Assembly: GCA_009779975.1 (NCBI GenBank)
Contig: WRAY01000010.1
Location: 1 to 64,000, forward strand
From: Bacillota bacterium
Lineage (GTDB): Bacteria > Bacillota > Clostridia > Christensenellales > Pumilibacteraceae
Direction of reading: 5' to 3'
Length of the DNA: 64,000 bases
Shown piece by piece: positions 9,581 through 17,856 of this stretch. The notes below the pieces were generated by a model. The model made no database searches and was not told the origin of the DNA. It saw only the letters and a program-made list of their open reading frames with translations. The position numbers and the translations under genes were made by a program. Every line of letters begins with the position of its first letter. The stretch's first letter is position 1.

Positions 9581-9609
9581 TTGCAATAATCTCTTAAATA
9601 TGATAAAAT
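9581..9609 (+). promoter_or_regulatory. Promoter of aspS, apparently leaderless
   Basis: TTGCAA (9581-9586), a 17-nt spacer and TAAAAT (9604-9609). Only 7 nt (AAAAAAT) separate the -10 from the ATG at 9617, and no Shine-Dalgarno exists. The 9518-9580 stretch before it holds a decayed repeat fragment (GTGCGGGCAAC). Confidence 0.7.
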
Positions 9610-9616
9610 AAAAAAT

Positions 9617-10972
9617 ATGAAAAGAATAACTATTGAAAATGCGATTAAAAAACACGGCAAAAAAGTCAAGGTTTCGGGTTTTTTGGAAAACATCCGTGAC
9701 GGGAAAAGCATGGCTTTTTTAGTTGTCAAAGACATAACCGGAAAAATTCAAGTGACAATTGAAAAAGAAAAATTGCCGAAAATTTGTGAACAGTTGCCGC
9801 TCTTAACTCCCGATAGTGTTGTCAGTGTTATGGGGAAAATTCTCAAAAGCGATTTTGTCAAACTTAACGGAGTTGAATTGCTTCCGAGCGAAATCATTAT
9901 TGAGAGCGTTGCGGACGCGCTTCCAATCAATCGTAAAGAAATTCCGGCGTCTAAGAATAAACAAGCGTTGGAGAGAAGCAGTATTGACCAACGACTTGAT
10001 TATCGTTGGATAGACTTACGAACTGATGAAAATCAATTGATGTTCAAAGTACAAACGCTTTTAACAAATGCGATGCGTGAATTTTTAACAAAAGAAAATT
10101 TTATTGAAATTCATTCTCCAAAACTAATCGGAGCGGCAAGTGAGGGGGGGGCAGATGTTTTTTCAGTTGATTATTTTGACGGCAAAGCATTTTTAGCGCA
10201 ATCTCCGCAGTTCTACAAACAAATGGCGATGGCTTCTGGTTTTGAAAGAGTTTTTGAAATAGGACCTGTGTTCAGGGCTGAAAAATCCTACACTAACCGC
10301 CACGCAACAGAGTTCACAGGCTTTGACATTGAAATGTCATATATTTCATCATTTCGTGATGTCATGGAGTTGCAGCAAAACCAACTTGCCTACGCACTAA
10401 AAAAAGTGAAAGAAAAATATGGCGAGGAGATTGGAAAATTATTCGGAATGGAAGTCGTTGTCCCGAAAGTGCCGTTTCCTGTTATGACGGTGAAAGAAGT
10501 CTATGAAGCATTAGAAAAAGAATTGGGACTTACATTCCCTGTAGGGGATGCCGCCCACGGCATCCCGCAAAGAGCAGACCTTTGTGCAGAAGCGGAAAGA
10601 GCGACTGCGGAATTAACTCAAAAATTATTCAATCACGAGTTTTTATTCGTCACCGATTTCGACAAAGAAAAACGAGCATTCTATCATATGAGAGATGATA
10701 TGGGAGTTCCGCTTGGCTATGACCTTCTTTGGAAAGGCTGCGAAATAACAACAGGGGCGCAAAGAGAACATCGCTATGAACAATTAAAAAAACAAGCAGA
10801 GGAAAAAGGCATAGAAAAAGATGTCAACTTCTATCTCGAGTTTTTCCGCTACGGCTGTCCTCCTCACGGCGGCTACGGCACAGGAATTGACCGTTTGACA
10901 ATGCTTCTTCTTGGAGTTCCGATTAAAGAGGTGATGTATCTCTTCAGGGGAGTGAACAGGCTAACGCCTTAA
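9617..10972 (+). CDS. aspS: Aspartyl-tRNA synthetase, archaeal-type
   Basis: Attaches aspartate to tRNA(Asp), and possibly tRNA(Asn) if non-discriminating. The 451-aa length fits the short archaeal/eukaryotic-type class IIb enzyme, not the roughly 590-aa bacterial AspRS with a GAD insert. Seen: N-terminal OB-fold anticodon domain (KVKVSGFLENIRDGKSMAFL), class II motif 2 (FRAEKSYTNRHATEF) and motif 3 (GTGIDRLTMLLLG). Residues in GLTFPVGDAAHGIPQ come from a palindromic repeat inserted in frame at 10541-10568. It begins a run with two membrane proteins and asnS, whose SDs suggest co-transcription, and its own start lacks an SD. Whether it is discriminating cannot be judged by eye; the AsnRS downstream makes discrimination likely. 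Confidence 0.93.
   Translation: MKRITIENAIKKHGKKVKVSGFLENIRDGKSMAFLVVKDITGKIQVTIEKEKLPKICEQLPLLTPDSVVSVMGKILKSDFVKLNGVELLPSEIIIESVADALPINRKEIPASKNKQALERSSIDQRLDYRWIDLRTDENQLMFKVQTLLTNAMREFLTKENFIEIHSPKLIGAASEGGADVFSVDYFDGKAFLAQSPQFYKQMAMASGFERVFEIGPVFRAEKSYTNRHATEFTGFDIEMSYISSFRDVMELQQNQLAYALKKVKEKYGEEIGKLFGMEVVVPKVPFPVMTVKEVYEALEKELGLTFPVGDAAHGIPQRADLCAEAERATAELTQKLFNHEFLFVTDFDKEKRAFYHMRDDMGVPLGYDLLWKGCEITTGAQREHRYEQLKKQAEEKGIEKDVNFYLEFFRYGCPPHGGYGTGIDRLTMLLLGVPIKEVMYLFRGVNRLTP
10541..10568 (+). repeat. GTAGGGG palindrome inserted in frame in aspS
   Basis: GTAGGGGATGCCG, then CCCA, then the complementary CGGCATCCCGC. It is a single copy of the intergenic family, read as PVGDAAHGIPQ. Confidence 0.85.
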
Positions 10973-11160
10973 TCAAATTACAAATTACAGTTTACAAATA
11001 ATGTTGATAAAATTTAATTTAATATTATATAATTTATAATAGAAGCAAACCAACGGTTGGTTTGCGACAACCTCAAAAGGTATAAAAACCCCTACGCTTG
11101 CGTCAGAAGGTAACGCCGAAGGCGTTTCGGGGGCAGGGCTCGCCCTGCGGTTTATTACCT
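10973..11160. repeat. AT-rich palindrome plus GC-rich repeat modules between aspS and the next gene
   Basis: 10973-11035 carries an AT-rich repeat half (AAATTACAAATTACAGTTTAC) of the family also seen at 19553, 21811, 26459 and 51721. A 21-bp near-perfect palindrome, GCAAACCAAC/GTTGGTTTGC, lies at 11045-11065. 11085-11160 holds diverged GC-rich hairpins (AACGCCGAAGGCGTT, GCAGGGCTCGCCCTGC). No coding signal is seen. Confidence 0.6.
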
Positions 11161-11176
11161 TTTATAAATATCAATT

Positions 11177-11680
11177 ATGAACATTAAACTTAGTCTTTTC
11201 ATCTTTTCAGCAATATTTTTGCTAACGAGCATTGTCGGCTCGTTACTTATTCCCATGTCTATAAATGTCTATAATATTGATGAGTTTGAAAAAGTTGATG
11301 GAATAATCGAAAGAGTTGAAATAATTCACGACAGAGTGACAGTGTTTTTGGAAGAGAGCGAAAGAGAATATCGAATAATTCCTGCCGCTATTGAAATGTT
11401 TTCAAGAGAGCGGATAGAAGAAGAGTTAACTTATGGAACAATTGTTGAAATGAAAGTCACACCATTCGGCAATATAATAAGCATTAAAGAAATACGAGTT
11501 GGGAACAGGACGCTGCTAAGTGCCGCTGAAATGGTTGAAAGACTATATGAAGATGACAGAGTAACAAGAAATTTCGGTATAGGTCTAACAGCAGGCGGCT
11601 TTACCCTTAGTCTGGCACTTTTCCTTATTGGATTTATAAAACACAAAAAAGAAAAGAGAATAGAACAAAGAGAAGGGTAA
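11177..11680 (+). CDS. Small two-TM membrane protein of unknown function
   Basis: A 167-aa protein with an N-terminal hydrophobic helix (residues about 4-28), a soluble extracytoplasmic region of some 100 residues and a second helix at about 134-153 followed by a basic cytoplasmic tail (KHKKEKR). The middle region (VDGIIERVEIIHDRVTVFLE, then YGTIVEMKVT) looks like a small beta domain of the kind seen in DUF3592-like membrane proteins, but the match is weak. It sits 10 nt before a YcxB-like gene, and both proteins are probably membrane partners. No Shine-Dalgarno stands out before the ATG (TATAAATATCAATTATG). Confidence 0.6.
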   Translation: MNIKLSLFIFSAIFLLTSIVGSLLIPMSINVYNIDEFEKVDGIIERVEIIHDRVTVFLEESEREYRIIPAAIEMFSRERIEEELTYGTIVEMKVTPFGNIISIKEIRVGNRTLLSAAEMVERLYEDDRVTRNFGIGLTAGGFTLSLALFLIGFIKHKKEKRIEQREG

Positions 11681-11710
11681 ACTCCTCTTTTGTTCCAAAG
11701 GAGAAAAAAC

Positions 11711-12262
11711 ATGATTGAAGTGAAAACAATTAAAAATTGGAAAAAAGATAATTATATTTCAAAAATGAATATGAGTATGATTAGAAAGCAATTAATTTTG
11801 TCTTTCGTCACATTAATTTTTGTGATTAGTTTTATAGTATTAGGAGTATTGAATCCTATTGGCTCAAATTTTGGTCGCATTTTTCCTTTGGTGAGTGGTG
11901 GTATTATAGGGGTTCTTAATGTTTTTTCGTTTTCATTGTTATTTTTTGTTATTTATTCACAAAAGGCTATTAATAAATCTGCAAGATATTTGCATGTAGA
12001 CACAACACAACATTATTCTTTTTATGAGGACAGGTTTGTTGAACAGACAACATCAGATGTTAGCAACAGCAATTTTATGTTTTTATATTCTGTGCTTCAT
12101 GAAGTAAAAGAAACACAGTCTCATTTTCTCATATATATTTCTGTTGCAGAAGCGTATGTGATTCCAAAAAAAGACATAGTGACAGGCAGTGCCGATGATC
12201 TTAAGCAAATTCTTACAAGATGGCTTGGACAAAAATATAAAACACTAGTAAAAGTGAAATAA
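11711..12262 (+). CDS. YcxB-like membrane protein
   Basis: A 183-aa protein. Two adjacent TM helices (about 24-46 and 56-82 from this start) precede a cytoplasmic C-terminal domain with the pattern typical of YcxB-like proteins: HYSFYEDRFVEQT, a Y-x3-H-E-V-K-E-T segment, FLIYISVAEAYVIPKKD and GSADDLKQIL. The function of that family is not established. The ATG at 11711 follows AAAGGAG with good spacing; an upstream in-frame ATG at 11690 is not needed. CTCCTCTTTTG just upstream can pair with CAAAGGAG and so could mask the SD. The gene lies between two aminoacyl-tRNA synthetase genes on the same strand. Confidence 0.65.
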   Translation: MIEVKTIKNWKKDNYISKMNMSMIRKQLILSFVTLIFVISFIVLGVLNPIGSNFGRIFPLVSGGIIGVLNVFSFSLLFFVIYSQKAINKSARYLHVDTTQHYSFYEDRFVEQTTSDVSNSNFMFLYSVLHEVKETQSHFLIYISVAEAYVIPKKDIVTGSADDLKQILTRWLGQKYKTLVKVK

Positions 12263-12273
12263 AGGAAAAAATT

Positions 12274-13659
12274 ATGAAACGAATTGATATAAAAGAAATA
12301 GTTCAAAACAAGAAAAAGTTTGTCGGGAAATCTGTCACGGTTTGCGGATGGGTTAGGACTTCAAGAGACAGTAAAACTGTTGCGTTTTTGGAACTCAATG
12401 ACGGAACAACATTCAAGCATATGCAGATTGTTTTGGACAAAGAGGTATTAAAGGATGTCTCGACATTTTTACCATTATGCACATCACTCAAAGTGATTGG
12501 AAAAGTTGTTGTTGCGGCGAATAATGCGGAGAATGTTGAGATTAATGCGACAAAGGTTGAAGTTTTGGGTGAGTGTCCGCCTGAATATCCAATTCAGAAA
12601 AAACCGCATTCATTAGAATTCTTGAGAACCATTCCGCATTTAAGAATGAGGACAAACACCTTTAATGCTATGTTTCGAGTGAGAAGTGTTTTGACGAATG
12701 CTATTCACAAGTATTATCTTGATAGAAACTATGTCTATGCTCATACTCCTATTATCACAGGAAGTGACTGCGAAGGAGCAGGCGAGGGATTTAAAGTGAC
12801 GACTATCGGTTTTTCGTCAAAATTCAAAACTGAAGAAGAATATAATGCTGCCGACTTTTTTGGACAAAGTGCGGGTCTTACTGTTTCCGGGCAACTTGAA
12901 GGTGAGATGATGGCGATGGCATTTGGAAAAATCTACACTTTTGGACCGACATTCAGAGCCGAGAATTCAAATACCTCTCGTCATGCCGCAGAGTTTTGGA
13001 TGAATGAGCCTGAAGTTGCGTTTTGTGATATTAACGGATTGATTGAAATAGCGGAGGAGTTTATCAAATTCATCACCAAATTTGTCCTCGACAACTGCAA
13101 AGAAGAATTATCGTTTTTTGAAAGGTTCTATGAAAAAGGACTGATTGAAAAACTTTCTTCAATAGTCGAAAAAGATTTTGCAAAAGTGGACTACACGGAG
13201 GCAATTGAGATATTGAAAAAATGTCCGAAAGCGAATGAATTTGTCTATCCCGTTGAGTGGGGCTGTGACTTGCAAACCGAACATGAACGCTACTTAACAG
13301 AAGAGCATTTCGCAAGACCATGTTTTGTTGTCAACTATCCAAAAGACATAAAATCATTCTATATGAAGCAAAACGATGATGGAAAAACAGTTGCTGCAAC
13401 AGACCTTTTAGTTCCGGGTGTTGGTGAAATAATCGGTGGAAGTGAAAGAGAAGCGGACTATGAAAAGTTGAAAAATGCAATTATTGAGCGAGGAATGAAA
13501 ATATCCGATTATGAACAATATCTTGATTTAAGAAAATACGGCTCAGTTCCGCACGCCGGATTTGGATTAGGATTAGAAAGAATGCTGATGTATATCACCG
13601 GCATCGGAAACATAAGAGATACTGCGATTTTCCCAAGGGCAAAAGGGGAACTTAGGTAG
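12274..13659 (+). CDS. asnS: Asparaginyl-tRNA synthetase
   Basis: Charges tRNA(Asn) with asparagine. The 461 aa is the normal length. The N-terminal OB-fold begins SVTVCGWVRTSRDSKTVAF. The class IIb core shows motif 2 (FRAENSNTSRHAAEFW), the Asn-specific MNEPE segment directly after it and motif 3 (GFGLGLERMLMYITG), then the terminal FPRAKGELR. AAAGGA lies just upstream of the ATG and the gap to the preceding gene is 11 nt, so it is an internal operon gene. Its presence means Asn-tRNA(Asn) can be made directly without the GatCAB route. No repeat insertion is visible, unlike aspS. Confidence 0.97.
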   Translation: MKRIDIKEIVQNKKKFVGKSVTVCGWVRTSRDSKTVAFLELNDGTTFKHMQIVLDKEVLKDVSTFLPLCTSLKVIGKVVVAANNAENVEINATKVEVLGECPPEYPIQKKPHSLEFLRTIPHLRMRTNTFNAMFRVRSVLTNAIHKYYLDRNYVYAHTPIITGSDCEGAGEGFKVTTIGFSSKFKTEEEYNAADFFGQSAGLTVSGQLEGEMMAMAFGKIYTFGPTFRAENSNTSRHAAEFWMNEPEVAFCDINGLIEIAEEFIKFITKFVLDNCKEELSFFERFYEKGLIEKLSSIVEKDFAKVDYTEAIEILKKCPKANEFVYPVEWGCDLQTEHERYLTEEHFARPCFVVNYPKDIKSFYMKQNDDGKTVAATDLLVPGVGEIIGGSEREADYEKLKNAIIERGMKISDYEQYLDLRKYGSVPHAGFGLGLERMLMYITGIGNIRDTAIFPRAKGELR

Positions 13660-13785
13660 GTAAACGGTAATAGGTAAAATTTAGCGTAAATTACGCAACC
13701 TTAAAAACAAAACGCAATTGAAATGCGAATTTGTTTTTACAAAAGGTTTGTGATAAAAGCATCATTGATGCAAAGGAGAAAAAAT

Positions 13786-14115
13786 ATGAAAAAAATAATA
13801 ATAACACTTTTAGCATTAATGCTGGTTTCAACGGTATTTATCGGCTGCGGTGAGCCTTATCGCACTGTGACAATTGCTGCTCCTGAGTTGCAGGTTAACT
13901 TGACTGTCACCTATGAGATTGACGGCGTGACAAGAACACTTGTTATGGGAGAAAATCAAGTCAAAGACGGAGTTGAGGTTGAAATTTTTTTCACACTAGA
14001 CCCTCACTACTTTGCATATCTCTATATCAACAACACAAGACAAGAACTAGTCACTCCAAAACTCCACACAATAACTCAAGACACAACAATAGAAATTAGA
14101 GTTGAAAGACAATAA
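13786..14115 (+). CDS. Small lipoprotein of unknown function
   Basis: A 109-aa lipoprotein: MKKIIITLLALMLVSTVFIG followed by the lipobox Cys at residue 21. The mature part (about 88 aa) is beta-rich with an HxFxYLYIN segment and repeated Thr/Glu, similar in style to the repeat units of bacterial surface proteins; no family was recognised. The ATG at 13786 follows AAAGGAG (13772-13778), and the longer in-frame ATG at 13723 is rejected because the signal peptide and SD both point to 13786. A small hairpin (GCATC/GATGC, 13759-13771) lies immediately before the SD, as at 324-336 and 41176-41191. Confidence 0.75.
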   Translation: MKKIIITLLALMLVSTVFIGCGEPYRTVTIAAPELQVNLTVTYEIDGVTRTLVMGENQVKDGVEVEIFFTLDPHYFAYLYINNTRQELVTPKLHTITQDTTIEIRVERQ

Positions 14116-14120
14116 AAAAA

Positions 14121-14156
14121 TAATAAACCGAAGGTCACAAGTCCTTCGGCTTATTA
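14121..14156 (+). terminator. Hairpin terminator after the small lipoprotein gene
   Basis: TAATAA and CCGAAGG (14128-14134) pair with CCTTCGG (14143-14149) and TTATTA. It lies between convergent genes and may act both ways; the U-tract is weak. Confidence 0.55.
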
Positions 14157-14216
14157 CATTTAATTAAAAAAATCGTTTTTGAATGAATAGCGATTTTAGA
14201 TTTTTATTGCCACAGT

Positions 14217-16436
14217 TTATATTCTAAAATGTCTCATATGTTCGTTAACTAATGCTGACCATGTTATCGGTCCTACTATTCCGTCAACTGAGAGACCGGT
14301 CATTTGCTGAAAGGCTCTAACTGCTTGCAGTGTGATTGGACCGAATATACCTGTTTCGGGAATAGTAATGAGTTGAGTTGGAAAGAGTGTTGCCAAATCA
14401 TTTAACAACCTTTGAATGAGCAAGATGCTCGGTCCTTGCATTCCTTCTCGGAGCAAAACTCCCGGAAAAGGAGGTCCCGGCGGCCATAAAGGTTCAATCG
14501 GTCTTCCGCCCGGTGTCGGAGGCTGAGGCGGGGAAGGCGGGGAAGGCGGAGAAGGCGGAGAAGGGGGAGTAGGCGGAGGAGTGACAGGAGGAGTTGTTCC
14601 GGGTGTGTTGGCGTTAACCAGCATAAATTTTTCAACAATTCTTCCCCATGTTATGGGTCCGATTATTCCGTCAGAGTTTAATCCGAATTGAGTTTGGAAC
14701 GCTCTAACCGCCGCCTCTGTTCTGGGACCGAAAACTCCGTCTTCAGTCAAATGATCCCAGAATGGAAACTCTGTTCGGATTGAGTTTAAATATCTTTGCA
14801 TCAAGCGAACGCTCTCGCCTCTTGAGCCGTTTCGAAGCAGCACTCCCGGATATGGAACAAAGCCGTCCCCAAATCCCGGACCTGTTCCCGGCGGAGTTGG
14901 AGGAGGCGGAGGGGGATTAGGGGCAATATTAACATTATCACGAATACCCCAATAAACTTGATATAATCTTGCCCATGTGTTAGGACCGACAATACCATCA
15001 GGATTTAGTCCAAACGCTCGTTGAAAATCCATAACAGTCGTTCTTGTTGCGGGACCGAAATTGTTATCTTTGACAACAAACGGAACTTCCGGATGGAACA
15101 AACTTATTTCTTGAAGAATAAATTGCAAAAGATTGACATTTTGTCCTCTCGCTCCTTGCTGCAAAACAACATTAGGAGGAGTTCGAGTTATTCCGATACG
15201 ATGTCCTTCGCTGTCTAACTCTGCAAGTCTCGTTACAGCAACATAAGTTCTTGTTATTGTGTTCCAAGTAATTGGGCCGATAACCCCGTCTTGAGTTAAG
15301 TTAAAAATTCTTTGAAACGCTCTGACTGCCGCATCAGTTTGAGCATCAAATGTTCCAAAAGGCTGAGTGATTTGAGGGATTGCCGGAAAGTTAACTCTAA
15401 TACGGTTCAGCATGTTTTGCATTCTTTGAACATCAACGCTTCTTGACCCCAGTCTCATTGCAGTTCCCGGAAAGGAATTTGCAATACCTTCAACATTGGC
15501 GGTTGTGTCTAAAATAATGTCGGATGGATAAAAATGGCGAAGCATTTGAAGGGGAGTGAAGCCTCTTCTTGCTAAGTCGACCGTTCCCCATTGAGAAAGT
15601 CCGTTGCAAGTTGCTGTTGTTCCGGAGCAGTATTGAGTGAAAAACGGATTGCGGAAATTTTCACGCCTGGCAAATGTCGCAAAATAAACATCAACTAAGT
15701 CAGAGATATTTTGAAAAATATTTCGTCCATAGACAAAAAATTGGTCAAACCTTGTTGAGTTTGTGATGTCGAAGTTGTGACCGCGAGATGGATACCATTC
15801 AGTGTAAATTCTGTTTAGGGCAAAAGTCACAATAACATGAATATTTGCAATAAGACTCGGCACAGGCCAAGTCGGATAAATTTCACTCGAAGTCACATTT
15901 TTTATGTAGTCAATAAAACGAACTCTGACAGTTCTTGCAGAAGTGTTTGTCGGCACTCCCAAATGAACTCTGATGAATTCGGGAATAAAAGGTTCTCTTA
16001 ATCCCGGGGCATTAAAGCCGGGTTGATTTCCGGTGAGTGCGTTTGCTCCTTGAACTGCCGATATTGTTGGAATTGTGATAACACCGCCTCGTGTGTGCGG
16101 CATTGCACCATCTTCTAAAAGCGGCGCAAGACTGACAGGAAGTATTGCGAGTTGTGTGTCAACTATTTCAACGCCTCGGACAGTGAAAGTTTCATAGCCT
16201 TGCTTTGAAACTTCAACAATACAAGTTGAAAACTCGGGTCTATCGGAGTAATCGACATCTGTTGTGTATTCTGCATCAGGTGCAGTCAGATTTTGTGTGA
16301 TAGTGTGACCCGAAGCGTCAGATGTCATTTCATATAAAAGAGCCCCAGAATTATTAGTTATCCGAACTCTTGCCCCCTCAATAGGCAGGTTTCCGTCCGC
16401 TGTCGTGACCATAACCTTTAGTTGTCCTAATCCCAT
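14217..16436 (-). CDS. SpoIID-like protein with four peptidoglycan-binding domains
   Basis: A 739-aa protein. Residues 1-105 form a carboxypeptidase-regulatory-like beta domain (GQLKVMVTTADGNLPIEGARV). Residues about 147-316 match the SpoIID/LytB fold and keep its best-conserved stretch, CNGLSQWGTVDLARRGFTP followed by MLRHFYPSDI. Four PG_binding_1 domains follow at about 324-398, 422-495, 528-603 and 656-731, each with a VRAFQ-type helix (VMDFQ in the second) and GxxGPxTW, joined by Pro-rich linkers (507-519, 611-645). No signal peptide is visible, so it may leave by a non-classical route or be loaded onto the spore or wall from the mother cell. A spore-cortex or cell-wall role follows from the family. 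It has a long leader and an SD (TAGGAG) before the ATG. Confidence 0.8.
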   Translation of the reverse strand: MGLGQLKVMVTTADGNLPIEGARVRITNNSGALLYEMTSDASGHTITQNLTAPDAEYTTDVDYSDRPEFSTCIVEVSKQGYETFTVRGVEIVDTQLAILPVSLAPLLEDGAMPHTRGGVITIPTISAVQGANALTGNQPGFNAPGLREPFIPEFIRVHLGVPTNTSARTVRVRFIDYIKNVTSSEIYPTWPVPSLIANIHVIVTFALNRIYTEWYPSRGHNFDITNSTRFDQFFVYGRNIFQNISDLVDVYFATFARRENFRNPFFTQYCSGTTATCNGLSQWGTVDLARRGFTPLQMLRHFYPSDIILDTTANVEGIANSFPGTAMRLGSRSVDVQRMQNMLNRIRVNFPAIPQITQPFGTFDAQTDAAVRAFQRIFNLTQDGVIGPITWNTITRTYVAVTRLAELDSEGHRIGITRTPPNVVLQQGARGQNVNLLQFILQEISLFHPEVPFVVKDNNFGPATRTTVMDFQRAFGLNPDGIVGPNTWARLYQVYWGIRDNVNIAPNPPPPPPTPPGTGPGFGDGFVPYPGVLLRNGSRGESVRLMQRYLNSIRTEFPFWDHLTEDGVFGPRTEAAVRAFQTQFGLNSDGIIGPITWGRIVEKFMLVNANTPGTTPPVTPPPTPPSPPSPPSPPSPPQPPTPGGRPIEPLWPPGPPFPGVLLREGMQGPSILLIQRLLNDLATLFPTQLITIPETGIFGPITLQAVRAFQQMTGLSVDGIVGPITWSALVNEHMRHFRI

Positions 16437-16439
16437 TTA

Positions 16440-16560
16440 AAAAATCTCCTAGATATGTATTTTTCATGTCATAGGAAAAATCGATTACAAGTAATCTGAA
16501 ACATCCCTGACCAAAAAAGCCGAGTTTCAAGCGAGGGAATCGCCGAAGGCGGCTTTTTTA
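16440..16560 (-). promoter_or_regulatory. Leader of the SpoIID-like gene with terminator-like hairpin
   Basis: AAAAAAGCCG and CGGCTTTTTT (16513-16522 and 16550-16559) form a 10-bp stem with U-tracts on both strands. Read leftward, the first GCCG can also pair with a nearby CGGC (GCCGCCTTCGGC), giving two mutually exclusive folds. This could be an attenuator or simply a bidirectional terminator. The rest of the 16561-16688 gap shows no signal. Confidence 0.35.
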
Positions 16561-16688
16561 TAACAATATATGAGGAGATTTTAAATGTGTGAATTTTTAC
16601 AAGTATTTGTATGTTTATAAATTAGGATAGGGAAGGGCGAATTGCCATTGCTGTTTGTCAGATAAAAAAAACTCGTCAAAAAACTATA

Positions 16689-17174
16689 GTGGCGGTCAAT
16701 GCCCGCCCGCACAATATGAAACAATAACCACGAACCCCAATCAAATAACAAATCAATAAAATAATGTGCGGGCGGCAGGTTGCCGCCCCTACATTTAAAT
16801 TATTTCTCGAATATCACACGACAAAATAAATAGTAGGGGCGATTAGGCATTCCGCGGTCTGCGACTAATCGCCCACACAATGTTATAGTTGTCCACAAAC
16901 CACCCCATCAAAAAACGGAACCAAACAAAACTGTAGGGGTGAGCAACGCGAACCCGAATACCGGGCTGCATAATATTGATAATTGAATATATGATAATTT
17001 AATCGGGCTCGCATTGCTCGCCCCTACAATTTAATCCATTCCCGAATATCATTCGTCAAAATAAAATCGTAGGGGCGGCAATCTGCCGCCCGCACAATGT
17101 TATTCGTTGTCCACGAACCACCATCAAAAACAAACCAATGAAATAATGTGCGGGCGGTCAATGCCCACCCCTAC
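16689..17174. repeat. Array of six GTAGGGG-family palindromic modules
   Basis: Modules lie at about 16689-16715, 16763-16792, 16831-16878, 16933-17028, 17069-17098 and 17149-17174. Most have a GCGGC...GCCGC core, ending CCCCTAC on one side and CGCAC on the other. The 16933-17028 copy has GGGGTGAGCAACGCG arms around an AT-rich centre. Flanks such as ACAATGTTAT, CCACGAACCACC and AAAATAATGTGCGGGCGG recur between copies, so the mobile unit is larger than each palindrome. Confidence 0.85.
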
Positions 17175-17184
17175 AGTTTATTTT

Positions 17185-17388
17185 TTATATTTCCTCAACA
17201 CCCAAAAGTTGTCCAACTGTTAAATCAAAAAATTGTGCTAATGCTATCAACATGCTTGCTGTCGGCTCTGCTTTTGATAATTCCCATTTTGCTATTGCAG
17301 ATTGACTAATACCTGTTAATTTTGCCAGTTGTTCTTGTGAAAGATTTTTTTCTTCTCTTAATTCTTTAATATTAATTGCAAATCTCAT
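17185..17388 (-). CDS. Tiny XRE-family HTH repressor
   Basis: A 67-aa Cro/CI-type regulator: LREEKNLSQEQLAKLTGI, then SQSAIAKWELSKAEPT, and a C-terminal FFDLTVGQLLGVEEI tail. It is divergent from the 131-aa gene at 17461. A 37-bp imperfect palindrome between them is its likely operator. Its -10 (TATAAT on the minus strand) ends 6 nt before the ATG, with no SD, so the transcript is probably leaderless. Confidence 0.85.
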   Translation of the reverse strand: MRFAINIKELREEKNLSQEQLAKLTGISQSAIAKWELSKAEPTASMLIALAQFFDLTVGQLLGVEEI

Positions 17389-17460
17389 TGTATAATTATA
17401 TTATATTCAAGTCTTAAAGTAGTTGACAACCACTATAAGACTTGATATAATAGATTAATT
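17389..17460. promoter_or_regulatory. Divergent promoters over a 37-bp palindromic operator
   Basis: The operator spans 17408-17444: CAAGTCTTAAAGTAGTTG, one base, then CAACCACTATAAGACTTG, with arms matching at 16 of 18 positions. The rightward promoter is TTGACA (17423-17428), 17 nt, TATAAT (17446-17451), and its -35 lies in the middle of the palindrome. The leftward promoter uses the TTGTCA/TATAAT pair. The ATG at 17461 is 9 nt after the -10. Confidence 0.75.
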
Positions 17461-17856
17461 ATGAACTTTGATTTTAACATAGGGAACACAAAAAGACCAT
17501 CTGTGAGAATAACGCAAAGATGCTTTTCATTTAACAAAAATGCAATTGAACTTTTGGGATATCCAAAATATATTGCTATTGGTCTTGACAAAGAAAACAA
17601 AAAAATAGCGTTTAAACCGCTTGCGGAAAAAACGCTATTTGAGCCTTGTTATAAATTTGCAATTTTTGAAAGCATAACCTATGTTTCAATCTCAGCAAGT
17701 GAAATAAGAAAACTGGCAATTGAATTGATGAGCGAAAAACCTCAAAAAATCGGTGTTTCTTTTGCACTGGAACTGGATGAAGAAACAAAGTTTGGTGTGA
17801 TTAAGTTAATAAAAGGTGTTAAACCTCAAGGCAAGCCTTTCGATGTTAACTATTAA
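17461..17856 (+). CDS. 131-aa protein of unknown function, XRE-cassette partner
   Basis: A soluble protein with a segment QRCFSFNKNAIELLGYPKYI followed by AIGLDKENKKIAFKPL. This looks like a small beta-barrel/swapped-hairpin style fold seen in other small phage- or plasmid-type proteins, but no named family was recognised. It is divergent from an XRE repressor across a large palindromic operator, and its predicted mRNA begins within a few bases of the ATG. Its 3' end overlaps the convergent thioredoxin gene by 11 nt. A mobile-element or stress-response accessory role is inferred from the layout only. Confidence 0.65.
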   Translation: MNFDFNIGNTKRPSVRITQRCFSFNKNAIELLGYPKYIAIGLDKENKKIAFKPLAEKTLFEPCYKFAIFESITYVSISASEIRKLAIELMSEKPQKIGVSFALELDEETKFGVIKLIKGVKPQGKPFDVNY

